From NCBI RefSeq assembly GCF_900167475.1, contig NZ_LT796768.1:2170001-2234000 (forward strand): a stretch of DNA of 64,000 nucleotides, given 5' to 3'. The notes under the pieces were generated by a model, which saw only the letters and a list, made by a program, of their open reading frames with translations, did no database searches and had not been told where the DNA came from. Source of the stretch: Aeromicrobium choanae (GTDB lineage: Bacteria > Actinomycetota > Actinomycetes > Propionibacteriales > Nocardioidaceae). Both the position numbers and the translations under genes were made by a program. Each line of letters opens with the position of its first letter. Position 1 is the stretch's first letter. Below, in pieces: positions 1-8,377 of this stretch.

Positions 1-1226
1 AGAACGTCGTCCTCGGCGCCGAGAAGCTGCACGGCATCGGCGACAAGGCCCGCAAGGCGATCCGTGAGCTCTCGGACACGTACGGCCTCGGGATCCACCC
101 CGACGACCTCGTCGACGACCTCGGCGTGGGCGCCCGCCAGCGCATCGAGATCCTCAAGGTGCTCTACCGCGGCGCGCGCATCATCATCCTCGACGAGCCC
201 ACCGCGGTCCTGGTGCCCCAGGAGGTCGACGAGCTGTTCGACAACCTGCGCGGGCTCAAGTCCGAGGGCCTGGCCGTCATCTTCATCTCCCACAAGCTCG
301 ACGAGGTGCTCTCGGTCGCCGACACGGTCACCGTGATCCGCCGCGGCACCACCGTCGACTCCGTCCCCGCCGGCAGCGTCACGTCGCGTCAGCTGGCCGA
401 GCTCATGGTCGGCTCCGAGCTGCCCAGCCCCAGCACCGAGCTCTCCACCGTGACCGACGTCGAGGTGCTCGAGGTCGTCGACCTCGGCCTGCCCGACCCG
501 CGCGGCGGCCGCCCCCTGCTGGACGGCATCTCCTTCTCGATCCACCGCGGCGAGATCCTCGGCATCGCGGGCGTCGAGGGCAACGGCCAGGCCGAGCTCG
601 TCGAGGCCATCATGGGCATGCGCCACGAGACCAGCGGCCACATCGAGCTCGACGACACCGACATCGCCGACTGGTCCACCCGGCGTCGTCGCGAGGCCGG
701 CATCGGGTACATCCCCGAGGACCGCCACCGCCAGGGCCTGCTGCTGGACGCCCCGCTGTGGGAGAACCGCGTGCTCGGCCACCAGACGCGCGAGCCCAAC
801 GTCTCCGGCCCCTTCATCGACCGGCGCGGCGCCCGCAAGGACACCGACCGCATCGTCGAGGAGTACGACGTGCGCACGCCCGGCATCGACACCCTCGCCC
901 GGGCGCTCTCCGGCGGCAACCAGCAGAAGCTGATCGTCGGCCGCGAGATGAGCAGCGAGCCGAGCCTGCTGATCGCCGCGCACCCCACCCGCGGTGTCGA
1001 CGTCGGCGCGCAGGCCGCGATCTGGGACCACATCAAGCGCGCCCGCCGCAACGGCCTCGCGGTGCTGCTGATCTCGGCCGACCTCGACGAGCTGATCGGC
1101 CTGTCCGACACGATCGCGGTGCTGCTGCGCGGTCGTATCGTCGGCACCTTCGATCCCGGCGACGTCACCCCCCAGCAACTCGGCTCGGCCATGACCGGTG
1201 CCACCGACGAGGAGGAGACCGCATGA
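1..1226 (+). CDS. Nucleoside-type ABC transporter, twin-domain ATPase subunit (5' end outside window)
   Basis: The reading frame is open from base 3, so the gene starts upstream of the window and at least 408 codons are visible. It has the back half of one ABC ATPase domain (signature-like GVGARQRIEILK, Walker B IIILDEPTAVL, H-loop ISHK) and a complete second domain with a degenerate Walker A (GVEGNGQAEL), signature LSGGNQQK and a Walker B reading LLIAAHPTRGVDVGA, where the usual LDEP is lost. Twin ATPases with a weak second site are known from sugar/nucleoside importers (RbsA, YufO/NupO). The two permeases that follow and the cytidine deaminase, thymidine phosphorylase and adenosine deaminase downstream point to nucleosides as the substrate (inference). 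A BMP-type binding lipoprotein gene is expected just upstream. The stop overlaps the first small repeat reading frame (ATGA). Confidence 0.9.
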   Translation, partial: NVVLGAEKLHGIGDKARKAIRELSDTYGLGIHPDDLVDDLGVGARQRIEILKVLYRGARIIILDEPTAVLVPQEVDELFDNLRGLKSEGLAVIFISHKLDEVLSVADTVTVIRRGTTVDSVPAGSVTSRQLAELMVGSELPSPSTELSTVTDVEVLEVVDLGLPDPRGGRPLLDGISFSIHRGEILGIAGVEGNGQAELVEAIMGMRHETSGHIELDDTDIADWSTRRRREAGIGYIPEDRHRQGLLLDAPLWENRVLGHQTREPNVSGPFIDRRGARKDTDRIVEEYDVRTPGIDTLARALSGGNQQKLIVGREMSSEPSLLIAAHPTRGVDVGAQAAIWDHIKRARRNGLAVLLISADLDELIGLSDTIAVLLRGRIVGTFDPGDVTPQQLGSAMTGATDEEETA

Positions 1227-1380
1227 GCGAGCGCCAGCGAGTGAGCAGTTCAGATGTCATGCCGGCGCCGACGTACTGTGCTCTTTCCACGGAGGTGACG
1301 GCATGAGCGAGCGCCAGCGAGTGAGCAGTTCAGATGTCATGCCGGCGCCGACGTACTGTGCTCTTTCCACGGAGGTGACG
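1221..1380 (+). repeat. Two identical 80-bp tandem repeats, MIRU-like
   Basis: Bases 1221-1300 and 1301-1380 are identical. Each unit begins GCATGAGCGAGCGCCAGCG and ends CACGGAGGTGACG, so it brings its own start codon and its own ribosome binding site for whatever follows. The unit length lets the stop of each reading frame overlap the next start as ATGA, so adding or losing a copy does not disturb translation of the flanking genes. This layout matches what is known of mycobacterial interspersed repetitive units, for example in senX3-regX3. A diverged third copy lies at 9829-9912. Perfect identity suggests a recent duplication and a possible variable-number locus. Confidence 0.9.
1223..1306 (+). 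CDS. Small repeat-encoded peptide, copy 1 (27 aa)
   Basis: The frame starts at the ATG overlapping the stop of the ATPase gene and ends at a TGA overlapping the next copy. The peptide begins MSERQRVSSSDVM and ends ALSTEVTA, with one cysteine and no membrane segment or known motif. A copy elsewhere in the window (9829-9912) keeps the length, start, stop and frame, but about half of its nucleotide changes fall in one central block. Whether the peptide matters or only the translational coupling does cannot be told from the sequence; I favour coupling. No function is assigned. Confidence 0.45.
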   Translation: MSERQRVSSSDVMPAPTYCALSTEVTA

Positions 1381-1386
1381 GCATGA
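1303..1386 (+). CDS. Small repeat-encoded peptide, copy 2 (27 aa)
   Basis: This is an exact duplicate of the preceding peptide frame. Its TGA overlaps the ATG of the first permease gene (ATGA at 1383-1386). The GGAGGTGACGGC just before that ATG lies inside the repeat, so the repeat itself supplies the ribosome binding site of the permease. Translation of the permease is therefore expected to depend on, or be coupled to, reading of this small frame. Confidence 0.45.
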   Translation: MSERQRVSSSDVMPAPTYCALSTEVTA

Positions 1387-2480
1387 CGGAGTCGCGACTG
1401 ACGAAGGTCGGGCTCGCGCTGGCGGCGCCGATCCTGGCGCTGGTCACCGCCTTCATCATCACCAGCCTGGTGCTGATCCTGGCCGGCGACGACTGGCTGG
1501 GCGTGTGGAGCCAGATCCTGAGCTGGCCCAACAACCGCACGATGGTGAACATCCTCAACTCCGCCACGGTGTACTACCTGTCGGCGGTCGCGGTGGCCAT
1601 CGGCTTCCGGATGAACCTGTTCAACATCGGTGTCGACGGCCAGTACCGCATCGCGTCCTTCGCGGCGGCGTGGGTCGCCGGCGAGGCCTGGCTGCCGGGC
1701 TTCCTCAACATCGCCCTGGCGATCTTCGCGGGCATGCTCGTGGGCGCCATGTGGGCGGGCATCGCGGGCCTGCTGCGCGTCACGCGCGGCGTCTCCGAGG
1801 TCATCTCGACGATCATGCTGAACGCCATCGCCACGGCCGTGGTCGCGTACCTGCTGCGCAAGGTCGCCGTGCGCGAGGAGGGCAGCAACATCATCTCGAC
1901 GAAGCCGGTGCCCGAGGGCAGCCGGGTCCCCGGGATCCCGTTCCTCGGCGGCGAGGTCTACGGCTTCATCGTCGTGGCGGTCATCGTCGGCATCGTCTAC
2001 TGGGTGCTGATCAACCGCACCCGCTTCGGCTTCGACCTGCGGGCCGCCGGCCAGTCCGAGAGCGCCGCGGTCGCCTCCGGCATCAACGTCAAGAAGATGA
2101 TCCTGGTGACGATGCTGCTCTCGGGCGCCATCGCCGGCCTGGTCGGCATGCCGCTGCTGTTCGGCCAGGACTATGCCTACGGCTCCACGTTCCAGTCGGG
2201 ACTGGGCTTCGCCGGCATCGCCATCGCGCTGCTGGGCCGCAACCACCCCGTCGGCATCGCCATCGGCGCGCTGCTCTTCGCATTCCTCGACCAGCAGTCG
2301 AACCCGCTGCAGATCCTGCTCGACGTCTCACCCGACATCGTCAAGGTCACCCAGGGCGTCATCGTGCTGACCGTCGTCATCGCCTACGAGGTCGTGCGCC
2401 GCTACGGCGTCCGCCTCGAGCAGCGTCAGGTGGCGGCCGCCCTGGACCCGCAGCTCCAGCAGAAGGAGGTGTCGGCATGA
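1383..2480 (+). CDS. Nucleoside-type ABC transporter permease 1
   Basis: This 365-residue membrane protein of the branched BPD_transp_2 (RbsC/LivH-like) family has about nine hydrophobic segments. The first is near residues 12-35. The stretch GFRMNLFNIGVDGQYRIAS near residue 78 is the family's hallmark, close to YufP/NupP of B. subtilis. It should form the inner-membrane channel with the second permease and the twin ATPase. The ATG is preceded by GGAGGTGACGGC, which comes from the small repeat upstream. Its stop overlaps the start of the second permease (ATGA), so the two are probably made in equal amounts. The nucleoside substrate is inferred from the operon. Confidence 0.9.
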   Translation: MTESRLTKVGLALAAPILALVTAFIITSLVLILAGDDWLGVWSQILSWPNNRTMVNILNSATVYYLSAVAVAIGFRMNLFNIGVDGQYRIASFAAAWVAGEAWLPGFLNIALAIFAGMLVGAMWAGIAGLLRVTRGVSEVISTIMLNAIATAVVAYLLRKVAVREEGSNIISTKPVPEGSRVPGIPFLGGEVYGFIVVAVIVGIVYWVLINRTRFGFDLRAAGQSESAAVASGINVKKMILVTMLLSGAIAGLVGMPLLFGQDYAYGSTFQSGLGFAGIAIALLGRNHPVGIAIGALLFAFLDQQSNPLQILLDVSPDIVKVTQGVIVLTVVIAYEVVRRYGVRLEQRQVAAALDPQLQQKEVSA

Positions 2481-3739
2481 GTGTGGCCACCGATCCTGTG
2501 ACCAACGTCCACGGCACGCCGCAGGGCCGGGTCCGTCTGACCTGGCCGTGGCTGCTGATCGGCATCGCCGGCGTCCTGGTGATCATGTCGCTGCTGCGGA
2601 TCATCACCGGCGTCGACGACCTCAGCTCGTCGGGCACGATCCGCGCCACCTTGATCGCCGCCGTCCCGATCGGCCTGGCCGGCCTCGGCGGCCTGTGGTC
2701 CGAGCGCGCGGGCGTGGTCAACATCGGCCTCGAGGGCATGATGATCCTCGGCACCTTCGGCGCGGGCTACTTCGGCTACTTCTACGGCCCGTGGCAGGGC
2801 GTCCTCGGTGCCATCCTGCTGGGTGCCGCCGGTGGCCTGCTGCACGCCGTGGCCACGGTGTACTTCGGCGTCGACCACATCGTCTCGGGCGTCTCGATCA
2901 ACATCATCGCTGCGGGCGCGGTCCAGTACCTCGCGGGCATGGCCTTCAGCGGCGTCCCCGGCGGTGGCCAGACCCAGTCCCCGCCGATCGACCGGCTGCC
3001 GAGCATCACGATCTCGGGGTTGTCGGAGCCGTTGGGCGAGATCGAGCAGAAGAACTGGTTCTTCGTCTCCGAGGTCGCCGCGGTGCTGCGGGCGTTCGTC
3101 ACGAACATGTCCTCGCTGACCGTCATCGCGATCGGCCTGTTCGTGCTCACGTGGTGGATCCTGTGGCGCACCGGGTTCGGCCTGCGCCTGCGCTCGGTCG
3201 GCGAGTCGCCGGCGGCCGCGGAGTCCCTCGGCGTGAACGTCTACCGCTACAAGTTCATCGCCGTGATCGCCTCGGGCGGCCTGGCCGGACTCGCGGGCGG
3301 CTTCCTGGCGCTCGTCGCGGCCAACGCGTTCCGCGACGGCCAGACCGGAGGCCGCGGCTACATCGGCCTGGCGGCGATGATCTTCGGCAACTGGCGCCCC
3401 GGCGGCCTGTTCGCGGGCGCGACCCTGTTCGGCTACACCGACACGCTGCGCCTGCGCGGTGGCGGCGAGACCGTCCACGCGCTGCTGCTGCTCGTGGCCG
3501 TCTTCCTGGTGATGCTGGCGATCTGGCAGTGGCGCCAGCACGGCCGCACCTCCGCGCTGATCGCCGCCATCCTGGGCGTCATCGTGGCGGGGATCTTCTT
3601 CGCCAGCAACGAGATCCCCAACGAGCTCGCCACCATGACCCCGTACGTCACCACGCTGCTCGTCCTCGCGGTGTTCAGCCAGAACCTCAGGATGCCCGCG
3701 GCCGACGGCAAGATCTACCGGAAGGGCAGTGTCGGATGA
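2477..3739 (+). CDS. Nucleoside-type ABC transporter permease 2
   Basis: This 420-residue partner permease is YufQ/NupQ-like. After a short polar N-terminus it has multiple membrane helices. The conserved segment SERAGVVNIGLEGMMILG near residue 75 matches the family hallmark also seen in permease 1. A region of about 30 residues around 160-190 that is rich in Gly, Pro and Ser looks like an extracellular loop. The start at 2477 overlaps the stop of permease 1 as ATGA and has AGAAGGAGGTGTCGGC before it, a very strong ribosome binding site. The stop overlaps the start of the cytidine deaminase gene, which ties transport to the first catabolic step. Confidence 0.9.
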   Translation: MSVATDPVTNVHGTPQGRVRLTWPWLLIGIAGVLVIMSLLRIITGVDDLSSSGTIRATLIAAVPIGLAGLGGLWSERAGVVNIGLEGMMILGTFGAGYFGYFYGPWQGVLGAILLGAAGGLLHAVATVYFGVDHIVSGVSINIIAAGAVQYLAGMAFSGVPGGGQTQSPPIDRLPSITISGLSEPLGEIEQKNWFFVSEVAAVLRAFVTNMSSLTVIAIGLFVLTWWILWRTGFGLRLRSVGESPAAAESLGVNVYRYKFIAVIASGGLAGLAGGFLALVAANAFRDGQTGGRGYIGLAAMIFGNWRPGGLFAGATLFGYTDTLRLRGGGETVHALLLLVAVFLVMLAIWQWRQHGRTSALIAAILGVIVAGIFFASNEIPNELATMTPYVTTLLVLAVFSQNLRMPAADGKIYRKGSVG

Positions 3740-4158
3740 GCGGCTTCGGCTTCACCCCGCCCGAGGCTCCCATCGACTGGGACGCCCTCACCAAGTACGC
3801 GGTCGAGGTCATGAACCGCGCCTACGCGCCGTACTCGAAGTACAAGGTCGGCGCGGCCGGCCTCGTCGACGACGGCCGCGTCGTGCTGGGCTGCAACGTG
3901 GAGAACGCGGCCTACGGCGTCGCCCTGTGCGCCGAGTGCGGCATGGTCTCGGCGCTGCACTCCACCGGGGGCGGCAGGCTGCGCGCGGTCGTGTGCGTCG
4001 ACGGCCAGGGGCGCCCGGTCATGCCGTGCGGCCGGTGCCGACAATTGCTGTGGGAGAACGGCGGCCCCGAGTGCCAGCTGTTGACCGCCTCGGGTGTGAA
4101 GCCCATGACCGAGGTGCTCCCGGACGCCTTCGACGTGACGGACCTGAACGACACATGA
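3736..4158 (+). CDS. cdd: Cytidine deaminase
   Basis: The 140-residue protein has the size of the homotetrameric zinc cytidine deaminases, which turn cytidine and deoxycytidine into uridine and deoxyuridine. The zinc site is visible as Cys65 with catalytic Glu67 (CAECG) and PCGRC (Cys98, Cys101). The nucleoside-binding NVENAAYG lies at residues 54-61. The substrates would be delivered by the transporter encoded just upstream, and the products can be split by the thymidine/pyrimidine phosphorylase two genes downstream. Both ends overlap neighbouring genes as ATGA, so the gene sits inside a tightly coupled operon. Confidence 0.96.
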   Translation: MSGFGFTPPEAPIDWDALTKYAVEVMNRAYAPYSKYKVGAAGLVDDGRVVLGCNVENAAYGVALCAECGMVSALHSTGGGRLRAVVCVDGQGRPVMPCGRCRQLLWENGGPECQLLTASGVKPMTEVLPDAFDVTDLNDT

Positions 4159-5333
4159 GCACGCTGACCACCTTCGACCCCACCGACGCCGACTTCCTGC
4201 GCGATCCCTACCCGGCCCTGGCCGAGCTGCGGCGGCAGGGACCGCTCGTGTGGCACGAGCCGTGGTCGACCTGGCTGGCCACCGATCACGCCACGGTGGG
4301 TGCGGTGCTGAAGAACCGCGCGTTCGGCCGGCTGTGGCACGACTGGGAGCCGGTCGAGGAGATGGAGCCGTTCAACACGCTCCACCGCAACCAGCTGATG
4401 GAGAACGAGCCGCCTGCGCACACGCGGATGCGGCGGCTGCTCGCCGGTGCGTTCGGCCGCGGCCACGTCGAGCGCATGCGCCCGCGGATCGAGTCGCTCG
4501 CGGCCGAGATGGTGGCCGCGCTGCCCGAGCAGTTCGACGTGCTCGCCGACTACGCCGAGCCGATGCCCGTCTACGTCATCTGCGACCTGCTGGGCGTGCC
4601 GCGCGAGGACCACGAGGACCTGCGCCGCTGGAGCCAGGCGATCGTGCACATGTACGAGAAGGACATCGACGAGGCCACCAAGGCCGAGGCCATCGAGGCG
4701 AGCACCGCCTTCTCCGGCTACGTGCGGGAGGTCATCGCGATGCGCCGCGCCGCGCCGGGCGAGGACCTGGTCAGCGACCTCATCGCCGAGACCGATGCGG
4801 GCCAGGGGTTCACCGACGACGAGCTCGTCGCCACGGTCGTGCTGCTGCTCAACGCCGGCCACGAGGCCAGCGTCAACACCTTCGGCAACGGCTTCCACGC
4901 GCTGCTGACCCACCGCGACCAGCTGACCCGCGTCACCAGCGGCGAGGTTCCGCTCGAGATCGCGCTGGAGGAGCTCATCCGCTTCGACGCGCCGCTGCAG
5001 CTGTTCGAGCGCACCGCCACGAAGGACGTCGAGGTCGCCGGGCAGCTCGTCACGGCCGGCCAGAAGGTCGCCTGCCTCATGGGCTCGGCCAACCGCGACG
5101 CCGCGGTGTTCGCCGACGCCGACACGTTCGACGTGGGCCGCGACCCGAATCCGCACGTCGGCTTCGGGCTGGGCATCCACTTCTGCCTCGGCGCCCCGCT
5201 GGCGCGCCTCGAGCTGAGCATCACCCTGCGGGCGCTGCTCGACCGATTCCCCGACCTCGCCCTCGTGGGCGAGTCCCCGCGGCGCCCCACGTGGGTGCTG
5301 CGCGGCTACGAGAGCATCCAGGTGTCCGCATGA
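4155..5333 (+). CDS. Cytochrome P450 (CYP107-like)
   Basis: This 392-residue soluble bacterial P450 has its heme-binding loop at 337-350 (FGLGIHFCLGAPLA) with Cys344 as the iron ligand. The K-helix ExxR is Glu273-Arg276. The I-helix reads AGHEAS at 234-239, so the usual oxygen-activating Thr is Ala238, followed by Ser. The same change is known in P450eryF (CYP107A1), where substrate hydroxyls help proton delivery. No ferredoxin or reductase gene is adjacent. The gene overlaps cdd and deoA by ATGA on both sides, so it belongs to the nucleoside operon, which is an unusual place for a P450. A nucleoside or modified base is a tempting substrate, but nothing in the sequence proves it. Confidence 0.93.
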   Translation: MSTLTTFDPTDADFLRDPYPALAELRRQGPLVWHEPWSTWLATDHATVGAVLKNRAFGRLWHDWEPVEEMEPFNTLHRNQLMENEPPAHTRMRRLLAGAFGRGHVERMRPRIESLAAEMVAALPEQFDVLADYAEPMPVYVICDLLGVPREDHEDLRRWSQAIVHMYEKDIDEATKAEAIEASTAFSGYVREVIAMRRAAPGEDLVSDLIAETDAGQGFTDDELVATVVLLLNAGHEASVNTFGNGFHALLTHRDQLTRVTSGEVPLEIALEELIRFDAPLQLFERTATKDVEVAGQLVTAGQKVACLMGSANRDAAVFADADTFDVGRDPNPHVGFGLGIHFCLGAPLARLELSITLRALLDRFPDLALVGESPRRPTWVLRGYESIQVSA

Positions 5334-6616
5334 CGGAGAAGTTCGCCCCCACCGAGATCATCGTCGCGAAGCGCGACGGACATGAGCTGACGGACGACCA
5401 GATCGACTGGGTCGTCGACGCCTACACGCGTGGCGTCGTGGCGTCCGAGCAGATGTCGGCGCTCGCGATGGCGATCCTGCTCAACGGCATGAACCGCCGC
5501 GAGATCGCGCGCTGGACCGCCGCCATGATCGCCACGGGGGAGCGAATGGACTTCTCGTCGCTCTCGCGCCCCACGGCCGACAAGCACAGCACCGGCGGCG
5601 TGGGCGACAAGATCACCCTGCCGCTGGCGCCGCTCGTGGCGGCGTGCGGCGTGGCCGTGCCCCAGCTCTCGGGTCGCGGCCTGGGCCACACCGGCGGCAC
5701 CCTCGACAAGCTCGAGTCGATCCCCGGCTGGCGCGCCGCGCTGTCGAACGACGAGATGATGACCCAGCTGGAGGACCTCGGCGCGGTCATCTGCGCCGCG
5801 GGTTCGGGGCTGGCCCCGGCCGACAAGAAGCTCTACGCGCTGCGCGACATCACGGGCACGGTGGAGGCGATCCCGCTCATCGCCAGCTCGATCATGAGCA
5901 AGAAGATCGCCGAGGGCACGGGTGCACTCGTGCTCGACGTCAAGGTCGGCTCGGGCGCCTTCATGAAAACCGAGAGCGACGCACGTGAGCTCGCCGAGAC
6001 GATGGTCGCCCTGGGCACCGACGCCGGCGTGAAGACCGTGGCGCTGCTGACCGACATGTCGGTCCCGCTCGGCCTCACGGCGGGCAACGCCCTCGAGGTG
6101 CGCGAGTCGGTGGAGGTCCTCGCCGGTGGCGGCCCCGCCGACGTCGTCGAGCTCACGGTCGCCCTGGCGCGCGAGATGCTGCAGGCCGCGGGCGTCCACG
6201 ACGTCGACCCGGCCGAGGCCCTGGCCGACGGGCGCGCGATGGACGCCTGGAAGGCCATGATCCGTGCCCAGGACGGCGACCCCGACGCCGCGCTGCCGAC
6301 CGCGCGCGAGACCGAGGTCGTCACCGCCGGGTCCGACGGTGTGCTCACCTCGCTCGACGCCTACGCGGTGGGCGTGGCGGCGTGGCGCCTCGGCGCCGGT
6401 CGCTCCCGCCCGGGCGAGTCGGTCCAGGCCGGCGCGGGGGTGGAGCTCCACGCCAAGCCCGGCGACACGGTGCGGGCCGGTCAGCCGCTGCTGACCCTGC
6501 ACACCGACACCCCCGAGCGATTCGGCCGGGCCCACGAGGCGCTGGAGGGCGCCTGGGCCATCGGCGACACCGCTCCCCAGCCGTCCCCCATCGTCCTCGA
6601 CCGCATCGGCGGCTGA
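5330..6616 (+). CDS. deoA: Thymidine phosphorylase
   Basis: The 428-residue protein carries the thymidine/pyrimidine-nucleoside phosphorylase signature at residues 114-129 (SGRGLGHTGGTLDKLE). The phosphate-binding KHSTGGVGDK is at 85-94. The order of an N-terminal alpha domain, an alpha/beta domain and a C-terminal barrel-like part (after about 340) fits the family. It cleaves thymidine or deoxyuridine with phosphate to free base and deoxyribose-1-phosphate. A mutase would turn this into the 5-phosphate for DeoC, whose gene lies in the converging operon. The start overlaps the P450 stop as ATGA. A 73-bp gap follows, so the next gene may have its own promoter. Confidence 0.96.
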   Translation: MTEKFAPTEIIVAKRDGHELTDDQIDWVVDAYTRGVVASEQMSALAMAILLNGMNRREIARWTAAMIATGERMDFSSLSRPTADKHSTGGVGDKITLPLAPLVAACGVAVPQLSGRGLGHTGGTLDKLESIPGWRAALSNDEMMTQLEDLGAVICAAGSGLAPADKKLYALRDITGTVEAIPLIASSIMSKKIAEGTGALVLDVKVGSGAFMKTESDARELAETMVALGTDAGVKTVALLTDMSVPLGLTAGNALEVRESVEVLAGGGPADVVELTVALAREMLQAAGVHDVDPAEALADGRAMDAWKAMIRAQDGDPDAALPTARETEVVTAGSDGVLTSLDAYAVGVAAWRLGAGRSRPGESVQAGAGVELHAKPGDTVRAGQPLLTLHTDTPERFGRAHEALEGAWAIGDTAPQPSPIVLDRIGG

Positions 6617-6689
6617 GGACGGGTCACGACGATCCCACGTGAGACGTGGGTCAGGAGGTGTCCTCGTTGGACACGATAGGTTCGGAAGC

Positions 6690-7145
6690 ATGCGCATCCT
6701 GAATGACAGAGCCGAGATCGCCGCGTCCTCCGGGACGGAGCTGGGCGTCAGCTCGTGGACCGAGATCCACCAGGACCGCATCGACATGTTCGCCGACGCG
6801 ACGGGCGACCGGCAGTGGATCCACGTCGATCCCGAGCGTGCGGCCGAGGGCCCGTTCGGCGCGACGGTCGCCCACGGCTACCTGACGCTCTCGCTGCTGC
6901 CGTTCCTGGGCGCGCAGGTCTACGCCTTCGCCGGCGACCGCGCCCGCGTCAACTACGGACTCAACCGGGTGCGCTTCATGGCGCCGGTGCTCGTGGGCTC
7001 GAAGGTCCGCAACCGGGTCGAGGTGCTGGAGGTCCGCGACATCGAGAAGGGCCAGCAGGTGACGCTGCAGCACACCGTCGAGATCGAGGGCAGCGAGAAG
7101 CCGGCGTGCATCGCCGAGACCGTCACCCTGCTGATGGACGCCTGA
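6690..7145 (+). CDS. MaoC-like (R)-hydratase family protein
   Basis: This 151-residue hot-dog fold protein of the MaoC dehydratase family has the hydratase dyad region near residues 32-43 ([14 protein letters not shown]), with Asp and His in the expected spacing. It is followed by the [14 protein letters not shown] segment typical of (R)-specific enoyl-CoA hydratases. Its likely reaction is hydration of a 2-enoyl-CoA; the true substrate is unknown. The start chosen at 6690 opens the conserved N-terminus; an upstream in-frame start at 6639 would add 17 unconserved residues. It sits between deoA and add but has no clear link to nucleosides and may simply share the transcript. Confidence 0.85.
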   Translation: MRILNDRAEIAASSGTELGVSSWTEIHQDRIDMFADATGDRQWIHVDPERAAEGPFGATVAHGYLTLSLLPFLGAQVYAFAGDRARVNYGLNRVRFMAPVLVGSKVRNRVEVLEVRDIEKGQQVTLQHTVEIEGSEKPACIAETVTLLMDA

Positions 7146-7146
7146 C

Positions 7147-8226
7147 GTGAGGGCCACGCCGGAGCAGATCGCCGCCGCCCCCAAGGTCGCGCTGCACGAG
7201 CACCTCGACGGGGGAGTGCGACCCGAGACCGTCGCCGAGATCGCGCTCGAGATCGGCCATGACCTGCCGGCCGCGCCGGAGGACCTCGGTGCCTGGTTCG
7301 AGGAGGCGTCGTCGTCGGGATCGCTCGTGCGGTACCTCGAGACCTTCCAGCACACGGTCGGCGTCATGCAGCGCCCCGAGGACCTGGCCCGGGTCGCTCG
7401 TGAGGCCGTCCTCGACCTCGCGGCCGACGGCGTCGTCTACGCCGAGCTGCGCTGGGCCCCCGAGCAGCACCAGAACGCCGGGCTCTCCATCGAGGAGGCC
7501 GTCGAGGCGGTGCAGGTCGGCATCGACGAGGGCGTCGAGCAGGTCCGCGCCGGTGGGCGCGCGATGGTGGTCGGGCAGCTGCTCACCGCGATGCGCCACG
7601 CCTCGCGCGGCATGGAGATCGCCAAGGTCACCGTCGACTACCGCGACCGGGGCGTGCTCGGCTTCGACATCGCGGGCGCCGAGGACGGCTTCCCGCCGAT
7701 CCTGCACCTCGAGGCGTTCGAGTACCTGCGCCGCGAGAACATGCACTTCACGATCCACGCGGGCGAGGCCTTCGGGCTGCCCTCGATCTGGCAGGCCGTG
7801 CAGCGCTGCGGCGCCGACCGGCTGGGACACGGCGTGCGGATCGTCGACGACATCGACTTCTCCGGCACGCCCTCGCTGGGACGGCTGGCGGCGTACATCC
7901 GCGACCGCCGCATCCCACTGGAGATGTGCCCGTCGTCGAACCTGCAGACGGGCGCCGTCGCGGGCATGGAGTCGATCGCCGACCACCCCATCGGGCCGCT
8001 GGCCGAGCTGGGCTTCCGCGTCACGATCAACAGCGACAACCGGCTGATGAGCGGCACCTCGATCGGCCGCGAGATGAACCTGCTGACCGACGCCTTCGGC
8101 TACAGCCTCGGCGACCTGCGCTGGTTCACCGTCAACGCCATGAAGAGCGCCTTCCTGCCGTTCGACGAGCGCCTCGTGCTGATCAACGACGTCATCAAGC
8201 CCGGCTACGCGGCGCTGGGGAACTGA
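7147..8226 (+). CDS. add: Adenosine deaminase
   Basis: This 359-residue metal-dependent TIM-barrel deaminase converts adenosine and deoxyadenosine to inosine and deoxyinosine. Zinc ligands His17 and His19 lie in [12 protein letters not shown] at 204-207 carries a zinc-binding His and the catalytic Glu. RLGHG, CPSSN and the late SDN (Asp297) complete the site; the family often has a second Asp where Asn298 stands. The start is GTG one base after the preceding stop, so translation is likely coupled. In M. tuberculosis the order add-deoA-cdd is the same core. A long hairpin follows the gene and may end this operon. Confidence 0.95.
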   Translation: MRATPEQIAAAPKVALHEHLDGGVRPETVAEIALEIGHDLPAAPEDLGAWFEEASSSGSLVRYLETFQHTVGVMQRPEDLARVAREAVLDLAADGVVYAELRWAPEQHQNAGLSIEEAVEAVQVGIDEGVEQVRAGGRAMVVGQLLTAMRHASRGMEIAKVTVDYRDRGVLGFDIAGAEDGFPPILHLEAFEYLRRENMHFTIHAGEAFGLPSIWQAVQRCGADRLGHGVRIVDDIDFSGTPSLGRLAAYIRDRRIPLEMCPSSNLQTGAVAGMESIADHPIGPLAELGFRVTINSDNRLMSGTSIGREMNLLTDAFGYSLGDLRWFTVNAMKSAFLPFDERLVLINDVIKPGYAALGN

Positions 8227-8261
8227 CCTGCGTCGGCTCCCCGCCCGCCGTCCCAAGGCCA

Positions 8262-8320
8262 ACTTTTGTGACGCGTTTCGACGGGGTTCGGCGACCTGAG
8301 CCGAACGGTGTCACAAAAGT
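8262..8320. terminator. Nested palindrome between converging operons, possible bidirectional terminator
   Basis: Outer arms ACTTTTGTGAC (8262-8272) and GTCACAAAAGT (8310-8320) are perfect over 11 bp. An inner pair GTTCGG (8286-8291) and CCGAAC (8301-8306) forms a second stem. It lies between the ends of add (+) and the kinase gene (-). The arms are unusually AT-rich for this genome, and no T-run follows, so it may be a repeat-type palindrome rather than a classical terminator. Confidence 0.6.
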
Positions 8321-8321
8321 C

Positions 8322-8369
8322 GGGCGTGGGCGTGGGCTCGGGCGTGGGCGTGGGCGTGGGCGTGGGCGT
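8322..8369 (+). repeat. Eight tandem GGGCGT hexamers
   Basis: Eight consecutive hexamers run from 8322 to 8369; seven read GGGCGT and the third reads GGGCTC. The plus strand therefore has eight evenly spaced G3 tracts separated by 3 bases, which is enough for a G-quadruplex. The array directly abuts the palindrome and ends 8 bases before the stop codon of the minus-strand kinase gene, so transcripts of that gene would carry a C-rich copy at their 3' end. Confidence 0.9.
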
Positions 8370-8377
8370 CAGCTCGC

